DNA from: Planococcus halocryophilus
GTDB lineage: Bacteria; Bacillota; Bacilli; Bacillales_A; Planococcaceae
NCBI RefSeq assembly: GCF_022489025.1
Contig: NZ_JAKVTG010000004.1
Coordinates: forward strand, 124,001-188,000
Length of the DNA stretch: 64,000 nt
Direction: 5' to 3'
Position 1 is the first letter of the stretch. Every line of letters starts with the position of its first letter. Positions 1-7,257 of this stretch are shown here, piece by piece. A model generated the notes under the pieces. The model did no database searches. It saw only the letters and a program-made list of their open reading frames with translations, and had not been told where the DNA came from. Made by a program: the position numbers and the translations under genes.

Positions 1-323
1 AGTCAGCTGGCTATCGCGGGATTCCTGCACCTCCGACTTTTACCACTGTCATTGATTTTTGGAATGATCGGAGCTTTTATCAACTATTTTCAGATTTTCT
101 GAAACTGAATCCGAATAATGTTCTTCATGGCGAGCAAGCGTATGAATATTATAAAGCAATGATGGTCGGAGATACCATTTCGGCGCAAGTGAGACTTAAA
201 GATCAATTTTGCAAAAAAGGGAAAAACTTTTTTCTCTTGGAAACGGTTTATAAAAACCAATGGAATGAGACCGTAGCAATCGGCCGGGCTACAATCATTG
301 AAATGCTGGAGGTGAACTCATGA
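1..323 (+). CDS. MaoC-like N-terminal dehydratase domain protein, 5' truncated
   Basis: Reading frame 3 is open from base 3 to a TGA at 321-323, giving the last 106 residues of a protein whose start lies outside the window. The visible part (a PAPPTF segment, then a VLHGEQ segment near residue 43) resembles the FAS1-like/MaoC N-terminal hot-dog domain that pairs with a catalytic MaoC subunit to hydrate enoyl-CoA. Its stop overlaps the ATG of the next gene in an ATGA arrangement, and that gene encodes the catalytic MaoC half, which supports a two-subunit (R)-specific hydratase. The exact substrate cannot be told. Confidence 0.72.
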   Translation, partial: SAGYRGIPAPPTFTTVIDFWNDRSFYQLFSDFLKLNPNNVLHGEQAYEYYKAMMVGDTISAQVRLKDQFCKKGKNFFLLETVYKNQWNETVAIGRATIIEMLEVNS

Positions 324-688
324 TTGAACTCCCGACAATCATTAAAAACCCCATTGCACCAATTGATCTTGTGAAATATTCAGGGGCTTCGGGCGATTTC
401 AACGAAATCCACACTGTTCCGGCAGTTGCACAAGACCAGGGACTTACCGGAATAATCGTGCATGGCATGTTTGTTATGGGATGGGCAGCTGCAGCTATAG
501 AAGAATGGTTTCCAAATCGACAACTTAAGTCATTTAGCGTTCGTTTTCAGGCCGTCACTCATACGGAGACAGTGTTGGTTATAACCGGAAACTTACTTGC
601 TGGAAACGAGGGAGAAATTTTGGTTGAAGATCGTGAAGGACATCCGAAACTAGTAGGAACTTTTGTTTTGCAAAAAAAAAATCTGTAA
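320..688 (+). CDS. MaoC family dehydratase (R-specific enoyl-CoA hydratase-like)
   Basis: A 122-residue single hot-dog protein. Residues 21-31 contain the hydratase-2 signature SGDFNEIH, with the catalytic Asp and His of MaoC proteins, followed by GIIVHGMF, the conserved helix region. Family members hydrate trans-2-enoyl-CoA or act in fatty acid, polyhydroxyalkanoate or branched-chain acyl-CoA metabolism. It starts inside the stop of the upstream MaoC N-domain gene, so the two are probably made in equal amounts and form one enzyme. A thiolase gene follows about 90 bases on, consistent with an acyl-CoA degradation operon. Confidence 0.85.
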   Translation: MIELPTIIKNPIAPIDLVKYSGASGDFNEIHTVPAVAQDQGLTGIIVHGMFVMGWAAAAIEEWFPNRQLKSFSVRFQAVTHTETVLVITGNLLAGNEGEILVEDREGHPKLVGTFVLQKKNL

Positions 689-778
689 TTGGCACTGAAT
701 AAATAGTGAAATTAAAAGCCATTTAATCGCCTACATACATCAATTATTTATAAGGTGACAAAGAAAGGAAGTTGGAAT

Positions 779-1960
779 ATGAACAATATCTACTTAATAG
801 ATGGAGCAAGAACTGCTTTTGGCGGATTTGGAGGAGCATTCGTCAATACGGATGCGACTGAACTTGGAGCGGCCACGGCAGTTGAGGCGTTAAATCGTTC
901 AAATGTCAAAGCAGAAGATATTAATCATATTTTTTATGGGAATGTTATTCAATCTAGCGTGAATGGCGCTTATGTTGCCCGACATATTGGGTTAAAAGCA
1001 GGTGTGCCAAAAGAAGTTCCAGCGCTCACGTTAAATCGTTTATGTGGATCGGGTGCTCAAGCGGTCGTTACAGCCGCGCAGCACATATTATTAGGAGAGG
1101 CGGATTTGGTGTTGGCAGGAGGGGCAGAGAACATGTCGATGTCTCCATATGCTAGTTTTGATCAACGCTTTAGTAAATCGAAAATGGGCAATTTACAATT
1201 TGAAGATATGCTATCTGCCACATTGACGGATCAATATACAGGGAGCGGCATGGGAATGACTGCCGAAAAATTGGCAGAGCAATATAATATCTCGCGTGAA
1301 GAACAAGATGCTTTCTCTGTACAATCAAATCAGCGAGCGGCAAAAGCAGTCGAATCTGGAAGATTTGCAGAAGAGATTGTAGCTGTCGATGTGAAAACGC
1401 GTAAAGGTGTTTTAATAGTAGATAAAGATGAACATATTAAACCAGACGCAAATGAAGAAGCTTTAGCAAAACTCCGTCCTTCATTCAAAAAAGAAGGTAC
1501 GGTGACGGCCGGAAACGCTTCAGGTATCAATGACGGTGCAGCTTCACTCGTCGTAGCGAGCGAAGCTGCTGTAAACAAGCATAGCTTAAAGCCGATGGCG
1601 CGTATTGTCTCTTGGGGAGTAGTAGGAGTAGATCCGACTATTATGGGCATTGGACCAGTGCCAGCTATTAAACAAGCGTTAGAACGTGCTGAATTGACTG
1701 TTGACGATATTGATTTATTTGAAGTGAACGAAGCATTCGCGGCACAATATTTGGCAGTGGAAAAAGAACTTGGGTTAGACCGAGAAAAAGTCAATGTCAA
1801 CGGCGGTGCAATTGCATTAGGACATCCAGTTGGAGCAAGTGGTGCACGTATATTATTGTCACTTGCGTATGAGTTGAAACATCGTGGCGGAAAATACGGA
1901 GTAGCGAGTTTATGCATTGGGGGAGGTCAAGGGATTGCGGTGGTGATTGAAAGTGCTTAA
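779..1960 (+). CDS. Thiolase family protein (acetyl-CoA acyltransferase)
   Basis: A 393-residue thiolase, the usual family length, when started at ATG 779, which has AAAGGAAG about nine bases upstream. A GTG at 755 would add eight residues but lacks a good ribosome site. The nucleophilic Cys89 lies in NRLCGSGAQ, His349 in ALGHPVGASG and the second catalytic Cys379 in SLCIGGGQG, so all three thiolase catalytic elements are present. It would cleave 3-ketoacyl-CoA to acetyl-CoA and a shortened acyl-CoA, or run the reverse condensation. Its 3' end overlaps the next gene, implying translational coupling in a degradation operon. Confidence 0.93.
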   Translation: MNNIYLIDGARTAFGGFGGAFVNTDATELGAATAVEALNRSNVKAEDINHIFYGNVIQSSVNGAYVARHIGLKAGVPKEVPALTLNRLCGSGAQAVVTAAQHILLGEADLVLAGGAENMSMSPYASFDQRFSKSKMGNLQFEDMLSATLTDQYTGSGMGMTAEKLAEQYNISREEQDAFSVQSNQRAAKAVESGRFAEEIVAVDVKTRKGVLIVDKDEHIKPDANEEALAKLRPSFKKEGTVTAGNASGINDGAASLVVASEAAVNKHSLKPMARIVSWGVVGVDPTIMGIGPVPAIKQALERAELTVDDIDLFEVNEAFAAQYLAVEKELGLDREKVNVNGGAIALGHPVGASGARILLSLAYELKHRGGKYGVASLCIGGGQGIAVVIESA

Positions 1961-2855
1961 ACTTCCGGTTATTGTGGCACCAATGTTTTTAGTATCGACT
2001 CCTGACATGGTGATCGAAGCGTCAAATGCAGGTGTAATTGGAAGCTTACCTTTACTTAATGCGCGACCGGTAGAAACTTGCGCTTCTTGGTTAAAGGACA
2101 TAAAAGAAGCGCTTGGCGAAAAGCCTTGGGCAGTAAACTTTATATCTCACCGGGGTTCGAATAAGCGTTATGAAGAGGATTTTGAATTGATCCGTCAATA
2201 TGAGCCGCCAATTGTTATTACGTCACTTGGTTCCCCGGCAGATGTTATTGAAGTTGTTCATACTTATGGAGGATTAGTTTATTCGGATGTGGCTAATGTA
2301 AAGCATGCTAAAAAAGCAGCATCCGCCGGAGTAGATGGACTAATTCTTGTTTGCGCTGGAGCAGGTGGCCATGGAGGTACGATTAACCCATTTGCTTTTA
2401 TTGCGGCAGTTAAAGAGTTTTACAGTGGCACCATTATTTTAGCCGGGTCACTGTCTACTGGAGCTGACGTCGCTGCAGCTAAGTTAATGGGGGCGGATTA
2501 TGCCTATATGGGCACGCGTTTTTTAGCGACGGAAGAAAGTAATACACCGGAAGAATACAAACAAATGGTCATCGATTCTTCAGTTGAAGACATTCTTTAT
2601 ACCAATTCGTTTAGTGGAGTGCCGGCAAACATATTAATCCCCAGTTTAGTGAAACAAGGGATCGATCCGAAAACGTTAAAACCGAAAGAAGAAGTTGATT
2701 TGTCTCATTTGGTTAATGCAAAAGCTTGGCGAGACATTTGGTCTGCAGGTCAAGGTGTGACAACCATTACAAAACGGCAGACTACAAAAGAAATAGTCGA
2801 CCAACTGCTAACTGAATATGAGGAAGGAGTGGCTATGCTTGTACGAAACGATTAA
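1947..2855 (+). CDS. NAD(P)H-dependent flavin oxidoreductase / nitronate monooxygenase family
   Basis: A 302-residue TIM-barrel flavoprotein of the 2-nitropropane dioxygenase (nitronate monooxygenase) family. The start is a TTG at 1947 or GTG at 1953, both inside the thiolase end and preceded by GGGAGG at 1921. The N-terminus VIVAPMFLVSTPDMV and the GAGGHGG segment near residue 133, which carries the family His, fit FMN binding and the active site. Homologues range from nitronate oxidation to enoyl reduction. In this operon, between thiolase and crotonase, a role in acyl-CoA metabolism is possible, but the sequence alone does not establish nitronate activity. Confidence 0.82.
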   Translation: MKVLKLPVIVAPMFLVSTPDMVIEASNAGVIGSLPLLNARPVETCASWLKDIKEALGEKPWAVNFISHRGSNKRYEEDFELIRQYEPPIVITSLGSPADVIEVVHTYGGLVYSDVANVKHAKKAASAGVDGLILVCAGAGGHGGTINPFAFIAAVKEFYSGTIILAGSLSTGADVAAAKLMGADYAYMGTRFLATEESNTPEEYKQMVIDSSVEDILYTNSFSGVPANILIPSLVKQGIDPKTLKPKEEVDLSHLVNAKAWRDIWSAGQGVTTITKRQTTKEIVDQLLTEYEEGVAMLVRND

Positions 2856-3648
2856 AACGGAACTTCAAGATGGGATTATGACTTTGACGTTAAATCGTCC
2901 AGACTATATGAACGCCTATACGGAAAAAATGAGCGAAGAGCTTTTGCACTTTTATAAAAACGTCAATGGAAATGATGACGTGCGTGTTATTATCGTAACC
3001 GGTAGCGGACGAGCTTTTTGCGCAGGAATGGACTTGTCTGAAGGAGGTTCTACTTTTTCATCAGAGCAATCTTCAGAAGACTACCGAGACCTTGGTGGTC
3101 AAGTCAGCCTTCAAGTATATGAAGTCAATAAGCCGATCATTGCAGCGATTAACGGACCGGCTGTTGGGATCGGCATGACAATGACATTGCCGATGGATAT
3201 TCGGATTGTTAAAAAAGATACGAAAATCGGTTTTGTGTTTGGTCGCCGGGGCATCGGTCCAGAAGCAGCATCGGGATGGTTTTTGCCGAAAATTGTAGGT
3301 ATCGGCAAAGCCCTTGAGTGGACATTGACTGGTCGCTTCATACCAACTACTGAAGCCGTGAAAGCTGGATTGATGCAATATGAATCGGAAGATCCACTTG
3401 CAAAAGCCTATGAAATTGCTCAGGACATTGTAGAGAACACTGCCGCAACTTCAAATAGTTTTACACGCCAATTACTCTGGAAGATGATGGGGCAAGACCA
3501 TCCATCTGCGTCGCATCTAGTGGAATCTAAATTTCTCCATTGGGCTGGACAAAATGCAGATGCTACTGAAGGTATTCAGTCATTTGTTGATAAAAGGCAA
3601 GCTGATTTTCCGATGAAAGCTAGTGAATTACCCAATTTTTTAAAATGA
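2839..3648 (+). CDS. Enoyl-CoA hydratase/isomerase (crotonase) family protein
   Basis: A crotonase-fold protein of 269 residues if started at TTG 2839, which has AGGAAGGAG seven bases upstream. An ATG at 2818 in the same frame precedes that ribosome site and is less likely. The oxyanion-hole region GRAFCAGMDLSEGG near residues 60-75 and the GPAVGIGMTM segment near 105 are typical. At the active site the motif is FGRRGIGPEAASGW: the second catalytic Glu is kept, while the first Glu position of classical hydratases appears to be Arg. An isomerase-like or specialised activity is therefore possible. It is the last gene of the operon, followed by a strong terminator. Confidence 0.88.
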   Translation: MYETIKTELQDGIMTLTLNRPDYMNAYTEKMSEELLHFYKNVNGNDDVRVIIVTGSGRAFCAGMDLSEGGSTFSSEQSSEDYRDLGGQVSLQVYEVNKPIIAAINGPAVGIGMTMTLPMDIRIVKKDTKIGFVFGRRGIGPEAASGWFLPKIVGIGKALEWTLTGRFIPTTEAVKAGLMQYESEDPLAKAYEIAQDIVENTAATSNSFTRQLLWKMMGQDHPSASHLVESKFLHWAGQNADATEGIQSFVDKRQADFPMKASELPNFLK

Positions 3649-3673
3649 AGTGAAGAAGTTAAAAGAATTGATC

Positions 3674-3719
3674 AGAGAGACTAAACGTTACGCCAAAACG
3701 TTTAGTCTCTCTCTTTTTT
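3674..3719 (+). terminator. Intrinsic terminator of acyl-CoA operon
   Basis: A perfect 16-bp stem (arms 3674-3689 and 3697-3712) with a 7-base loop runs into a T-rich tract. It closes the MaoC-thiolase-crotonase unit. Confidence 0.88.
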
Positions 3720-3790
3720 GTCTAAACAAGAAGAAGAAGCTCGTTTATCATTTCAAATAAGTTATTAAAGTTTTACCATAAGCAGAACAT

Positions 3791-3819
3791 TTTACATTGT
3801 ATACCCCCGGTGGTATATT
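3791..3819 (+). promoter_or_regulatory. Sigma-A promoter with CstR/CsoR-like operator in its spacer
   Basis: TTTACA at 3791-3796 and TATATT at 3814-3819 are separated by exactly 17 bases. The spacer holds ATACCCCCGGTGGTAT (3801-3816), an inverted repeat with one mismatched pair. This layout and C/G-run core match operators of the CsoR/CstR repressor family, which block RNA polymerase until copper or persulfides react with the repressor. Because the gene downstream encodes a CstB-type persulfide dioxygenase, a CstR-type sulfide sensor is the likely ligand. No such repressor gene is in this window. Confidence 0.75.
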
Positions 3820-3853
3820 GAGGGTAATTAAATTATTGAAGGGAATTGATGAT

Positions 3854-5257
3854 ATGTTATTAAGATATTTCTATGACGAAAATTTAGCGCACGCTTCATA
3901 TGTAGTAGGTTGCCAAGCAACGGGAGAAGCAATAGTTGTAGACCCGATGCGTGATATCACTGCTTACGAAGAACTTGCAGCAAAAGAAAACTTGAATATT
4001 GTCGGAGCTCTTGAAACGCATATTCACGCTGACTTTGTCTCAGGTTCACGCGAACTTGAAAATCGTTTTGGCGCAAAACTATATCTATCTGATGAAGGTG
4101 ATGCAGATTGGAAATATCAAAATATCGATCATTTAAATCACCAATTAGTAAAAGGTGGCGATCAGTTTAAAATCGGGAATCTGATTTTTGAAGTGATGCA
4201 CACACCAGGTCATACACCAGAAAGTATTTCATTCCTATTAACGGACCGCGGTGGTTCAGCAGATAAAGCAATGGGTATTTTCACTGGAGACTTTGTATTT
4301 GTAGGAGACGTTGGTCGACCAGATTTACTTGAAAAAGCTGCAGGTGTCGAAGGAACTTCTAAAGCAGGCGCTAAAGATATGTTCGAATCACTTGAGCGCT
4401 TTAAAAAACTACCAGATTATCTTCAAGTATGGCCAGCTCATGGTGCAGGAAGTGCATGTGGTAAAGCGCTTGGCGCCGTACCTTCTACTACTGTAGGTTA
4501 TGAGAAAATGTTTAACTGGGCATTGCAATACGATGAACTTGAAGCATTCCAAAAAGAATTATTGGATGGTCAACCTGAACCACCGTCTTACTTCGCTGTG
4601 ATGAAATCAGTGAATAAAACAGGTGTAGAGTTAATGAAAGATTTACCAAAACCACAAGTGATTACATCTGCAGATGAGTTGAAGAAACTAATTGCGGATG
4701 GAGAGCAAGTTGTTGATTTACGTGCTTCTGCTTCATTCGGCAATGGATATATTCCCGGAACGATTAACATTCCATTTAATAAATCATTTGCCAACTGGGC
4801 TGGATGGATTGTAGATTACAAAAAACCGTTATACTTGCTACTGAACCCAGAGTCTTTAGATCAAGTAGTTGAAGTATTGCGCTCTGTCGGTATTGACGGA
4901 GAAATTAGCTACGGAGATGTTTCGAAGCTAATTGAAGAAGCAGGAGAACTAGAATCATATAAGAGCGTGTCTCCTGAAGAAGCGAAGAAAATGATTAAAG
5001 ACGGAAGAGCCAATGTGCTTGATGTTCGAAATCAATCTGAGTACGATGAAGGTCATATTGACCAAGCCAATCACATTATGATCGGTACATTAAAAAAACG
5101 ATTAGATGAAGTTCCAACAGATAAAACACTTATTGTTCAATGTCAGTCTGGAGCGCGTTCAGCTATTGCAACAAGCCTTCTTAAAGCGAACGGTTTTGAT
5201 GATTTGGTCAACCTTTCAGGCGGCTATGCGAAATGGCAAGAAGTATTATCGGTTTAA
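3854..5257 (+). CDS. cstB: CstB-type persulfide dioxygenase-sulfurtransferase (MBL fold plus two rhodanese domains)
   Basis: A 467-residue protein from ATG 3854, preceded by GAAGGG; upstream in-frame starts fall inside the promoter and are rejected. Residues 1-235 are a metallo-beta-lactamase-fold domain with HIHAD (His56, His58, Asp60), HTPGH (His120) and TGD (Asp146), the likely Fe(II) ligands being His56, His120 and Asp146. Residues 270-350 form a rhodanese-like domain without an active-site Cys, and 375-467 a C-terminal rhodanese with Cys430 in QCQSGARS. Cys202 matches the position of the reactive Cys201 recalled for S. aureus CstB. The enzyme oxidises low-molecular-weight persulfides to thiosulfate in the cytoplasm, removing excess sulfide. 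Confidence 0.88.
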   Translation: MLLRYFYDENLAHASYVVGCQATGEAIVVDPMRDITAYEELAAKENLNIVGALETHIHADFVSGSRELENRFGAKLYLSDEGDADWKYQNIDHLNHQLVKGGDQFKIGNLIFEVMHTPGHTPESISFLLTDRGGSADKAMGIFTGDFVFVGDVGRPDLLEKAAGVEGTSKAGAKDMFESLERFKKLPDYLQVWPAHGAGSACGKALGAVPSTTVGYEKMFNWALQYDELEAFQKELLDGQPEPPSYFAVMKSVNKTGVELMKDLPKPQVITSADELKKLIADGEQVVDLRASASFGNGYIPGTINIPFNKSFANWAGWIVDYKKPLYLLLNPESLDQVVEVLRSVGIDGEISYGDVSKLIEEAGELESYKSVSPEEAKKMIKDGRANVLDVRNQSEYDEGHIDQANHIMIGTLKKRLDEVPTDKTLIVQCQSGARSAIATSLLKANGFDDLVNLSGGYAKWQEVLSV

Positions 5258-5329
5258 CTAAGCCTTCTAAATGATTGATCAATTACGTAATGCGATAAGT
5301 TTAACTTATGGTATAAAAGGAGAAATGAA

Positions 5330-5695
5330 ATGATAACAAGCACAATGCTGATTGGACTGCCAGTTTCTATGGCAGTCTACAGCGTTTATAAAAGACATAT
5401 TCCAGTCCCTGGCATAAAACAGGCACAGGTTAATGAGATTGATAGTGACTCATATGCGCTACTCGATGTCCGAGCTTATAATGTCTCTGACAAAGAACTA
5501 GTTTCTGATGCCTTTAATTTACCACTCTCTTATTTTACTAGAGGCTATAAAGAAATACCGAAAAAACCAATTCACTTAATTGCAGAAAATCAAGTTGAAA
5601 AAAATTTAGCAACGCGACTGCTACATCAAAAAGGATTCAAAGTTGCGAGCTATAGTTTAATGGGGAAAAGCAAGATGCAAACGGCATGTTGTTAA
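5330..5695 (+). CDS. Membrane-anchored degenerate rhodanese-like protein
   Basis: A 121-residue protein with a good ribosome site (AAAGGAG) before ATG 5330. Residues 1-18 form a short hydrophobic N-terminal segment that may anchor it. Residues 35-110 have rhodanese features (YALLDVRAYNV, LPLSYFTRGYKEIP, LIAENQVEKNLATRLLHQKGF), but the loop that should carry the active Cys reads AENQVEKN, so the usual nucleophile is missing. The protein ends in CC, giving two cysteines that could carry a persulfide. It lies 72 bases after cstB and before a shared terminator, so it is probably part of the same sulfide-responsive unit. Function unknown. Confidence 0.68.
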   Translation: MITSTMLIGLPVSMAVYSVYKRHIPVPGIKQAQVNEIDSDSYALLDVRAYNVSDKELVSDAFNLPLSYFTRGYKEIPKKPIHLIAENQVEKNLATRLLHQKGFKVASYSLMGKSKMQTACC

Positions 5696-5699
5696 ATTG

Positions 5700-5740
5700 A
5701 AACCTGTGTAAATGTACCTTCATTTACACAGGTTTTTTGT
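5700..5740 (+). terminator. Intrinsic terminator of cstB unit
   Basis: A perfect 14-bp stem (5701-5714 with 5721-5734) and a six-base loop are followed by six T residues. Confidence 0.9.
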
Positions 5741-5860
5741 ATGTTAAAATAATATTTAAACTTCCGAAAACCATTAATTCTGACAATTAATTAAAAGTTG
5801 TAAAAATGGACTGCTTTCCTATAAAATAGTTTTACGTCTAGAAATGAAAGAGGGAAATGA

Positions 5861-7105
5861 ATGAAAAAACCTGGATTAACTGTAAAAGTATTATCTGGAC
5901 TTGTCCTCGGAGCAATTGTAGGTTTGCTGATAAACCTATTTCTACCTGAATGGTTTAATGAATTAAATACATATTTATTTGTGCCACTAGGCCAATTATT
6001 TTTGAGTTTGATAAATATGCTCGTTGTACCACTGGTTTTCTTTTCAATTATTCTTGGAACTGCAGGGCTTGGTGATCCTGCGAAATTAGGACGAATTGGT
6101 ATTAAAACCGTAAGTTATTTTTTACTAACAACTACTATTGCTATAGTAATTGGGTTGTCATTAGCAGCTGTTATACAGCCTGGACTCGCAGGCGATTTTG
6201 ACTTATCAGGTGCAGAATTTGAAGCGGAAACAGCACCTTCTGTAGGCGATACCTTATTAAATATGATTCCGAAAAACCCAATTGCGGCTTTAAGCGCAGG
6301 CAATATGCTACAGATTATTTTCTTTGCTGTTTTTATTGGATTAGCATTAACAGCGCTAGGTGAAAAAACCAAAGGACTTGTTCATTTATTTGAACAAGCT
6401 AACGATGTCATGATGTATTTAGTGGGCGTTGTTATGAAGTTCGCTCCTTATGGTACGTTTGGTTTAATAGCAACAGCTGTAGGATCTCAAGGGCTATCAG
6501 CAATGAAAGCGATGGGCTCGTATATGTTGGTCATTGTAGCAGCTCTTTTAATCCATGCGGTGATCACATACGGAGGAACGATCAAGTTTTTAGCTAAGAA
6601 AAGTCCCGTATGGTTTTTCAAAAACTTTGCTCCCGCTATGAGTGTGGGCTTTAGTACATCGAGTAGTACGGCAACGTTGCCGATTTCGATGGAAGTGGCA
6701 CAAGACAAATTAGGTGTACCAAAGTCGGTCAGCTCATTTGTTCAACCACTTGGAGCTACTATTAACATGGATGGAACAGCAATTATGCAAGGTGTTGCTA
6801 CCATGTTTATTGCCCAGGCATATGGCGTCGAGCTGTCAACGATGGATCTTATAACAGTTGTTCTGACAGCTGTTCTAGCGAGTATTGGTACAGCAGGTGT
6901 TCCAGGCGTGGGACTGATTATGCTTGCTATGGTATTAAGCAGCGTAGGTCTTCCGCCAGCTGGAATTGGTCTTGTCATCGGGATTGACCGTTTGTTAGAT
7001 ATGACTCGAACAGCTATCAATATATCAGGAGATGCTGCATGCGCAGTTTTTGTAGCAGAGACTGAAAAAAATAGAGACTTACGAATAAAAAACATGAATG
7101 CATAA
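5861..7105 (+). CDS. Dicarboxylate/amino acid:cation symporter (DAACS family)
   Basis: A 414-residue membrane protein of the GltT/GltP/DctA family. It imports glutamate, aspartate or C4-dicarboxylates with Na+ or H+. The family serine-rich re-entrant motif SSSTATLPISME lies near residue 268, followed by the NMDGTA cation-binding motif near 304 and MTRTAINISGD near 385 in the last transmembrane region. The start is supported by GAGGGAA. A plausible promoter is TTGTAA at 5798 with TATAAA at 5820. It is a single-gene unit between two terminators. Glutamate versus dicarboxylate specificity cannot be decided by eye. Confidence 0.9.
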   Translation: MKKPGLTVKVLSGLVLGAIVGLLINLFLPEWFNELNTYLFVPLGQLFLSLINMLVVPLVFFSIILGTAGLGDPAKLGRIGIKTVSYFLLTTTIAIVIGLSLAAVIQPGLAGDFDLSGAEFEAETAPSVGDTLLNMIPKNPIAALSAGNMLQIIFFAVFIGLALTALGEKTKGLVHLFEQANDVMMYLVGVVMKFAPYGTFGLIATAVGSQGLSAMKAMGSYMLVIVAALLIHAVITYGGTIKFLAKKSPVWFFKNFAPAMSVGFSTSSSTATLPISMEVAQDKLGVPKSVSSFVQPLGATINMDGTAIMQGVATMFIAQAYGVELSTMDLITVVLTAVLASIGTAGVPGVGLIMLAMVLSSVGLPPAGIGLVIGIDRLLDMTRTAINISGDAACAVFVAETEKNRDLRIKNMNA

Positions 7106-7111
7106 TCAAAA

Positions 7112-7142
7112 AAATCCTCGCAGAGTTGCGAGGATTTTTTCT
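7112..7142 (+). terminator. Intrinsic terminator after DAACS symporter
   Basis: An 11-bp stem (7112-7122 with 7127-7137) and a four-base loop are followed by T residues. Confidence 0.9.
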
Positions 7143-7183
7143 TGTTCATGAAGAAGATTTCTGTTAAATGGGAAATCTTCACA

Positions 7184-7232
7184 TTGACAAGAAATAGAGC
7201 TCATTATATATTGTGTGTAACCGGTTACACAC
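7184..7232 (+). promoter_or_regulatory. rbs operon promoter with palindromic RbsR/cre operator
   Basis: A near-ideal sigma-A promoter (TTGACA 7184-7189, 17-base spacer, TATATT 7207-7212) is followed directly by the perfect 20-bp palindrome GTGTGTAACCGGTTACACAC at 7213-7232, which would cover the transcription start. The core TGTAACCGGTTACA (7216-7229) fits a LacI-family operator and also every position of the cre consensus TGWAANCGNTNWCA used by CcpA. The first gene of the operon is a LacI-family regulator, so autorepression by RbsR is likely, with CcpA as a second possible ligand. Confidence 0.85.
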
Positions 7233-7257
7233 CGAGACAGAAACGGAGTCGTTTTGC

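Noticed and set aside
1330..1917. A 195-residue open frame on the minus strand within the thiolase gene
   Set aside because: It has no ribosome site, its composition (Ser, Thr, Pro, Ala) is that of a reverse-strand shadow, and the plus-strand thiolase has full catalytic motifs.
3797..3853. A longer N-terminus for CstB
   Set aside because: The extension would translate the -10 box and operator; the ATG at 3854 has its own ribosome site and matches the family start.
4025..4045. Defective metal site in CstB because the HxHxDH motif ends in Phe
   Set aside because: The expected iron ligands are the first His of this motif, a later His and an Asp, all present; the Phe is, as far as I recall, usual in this subfamily.
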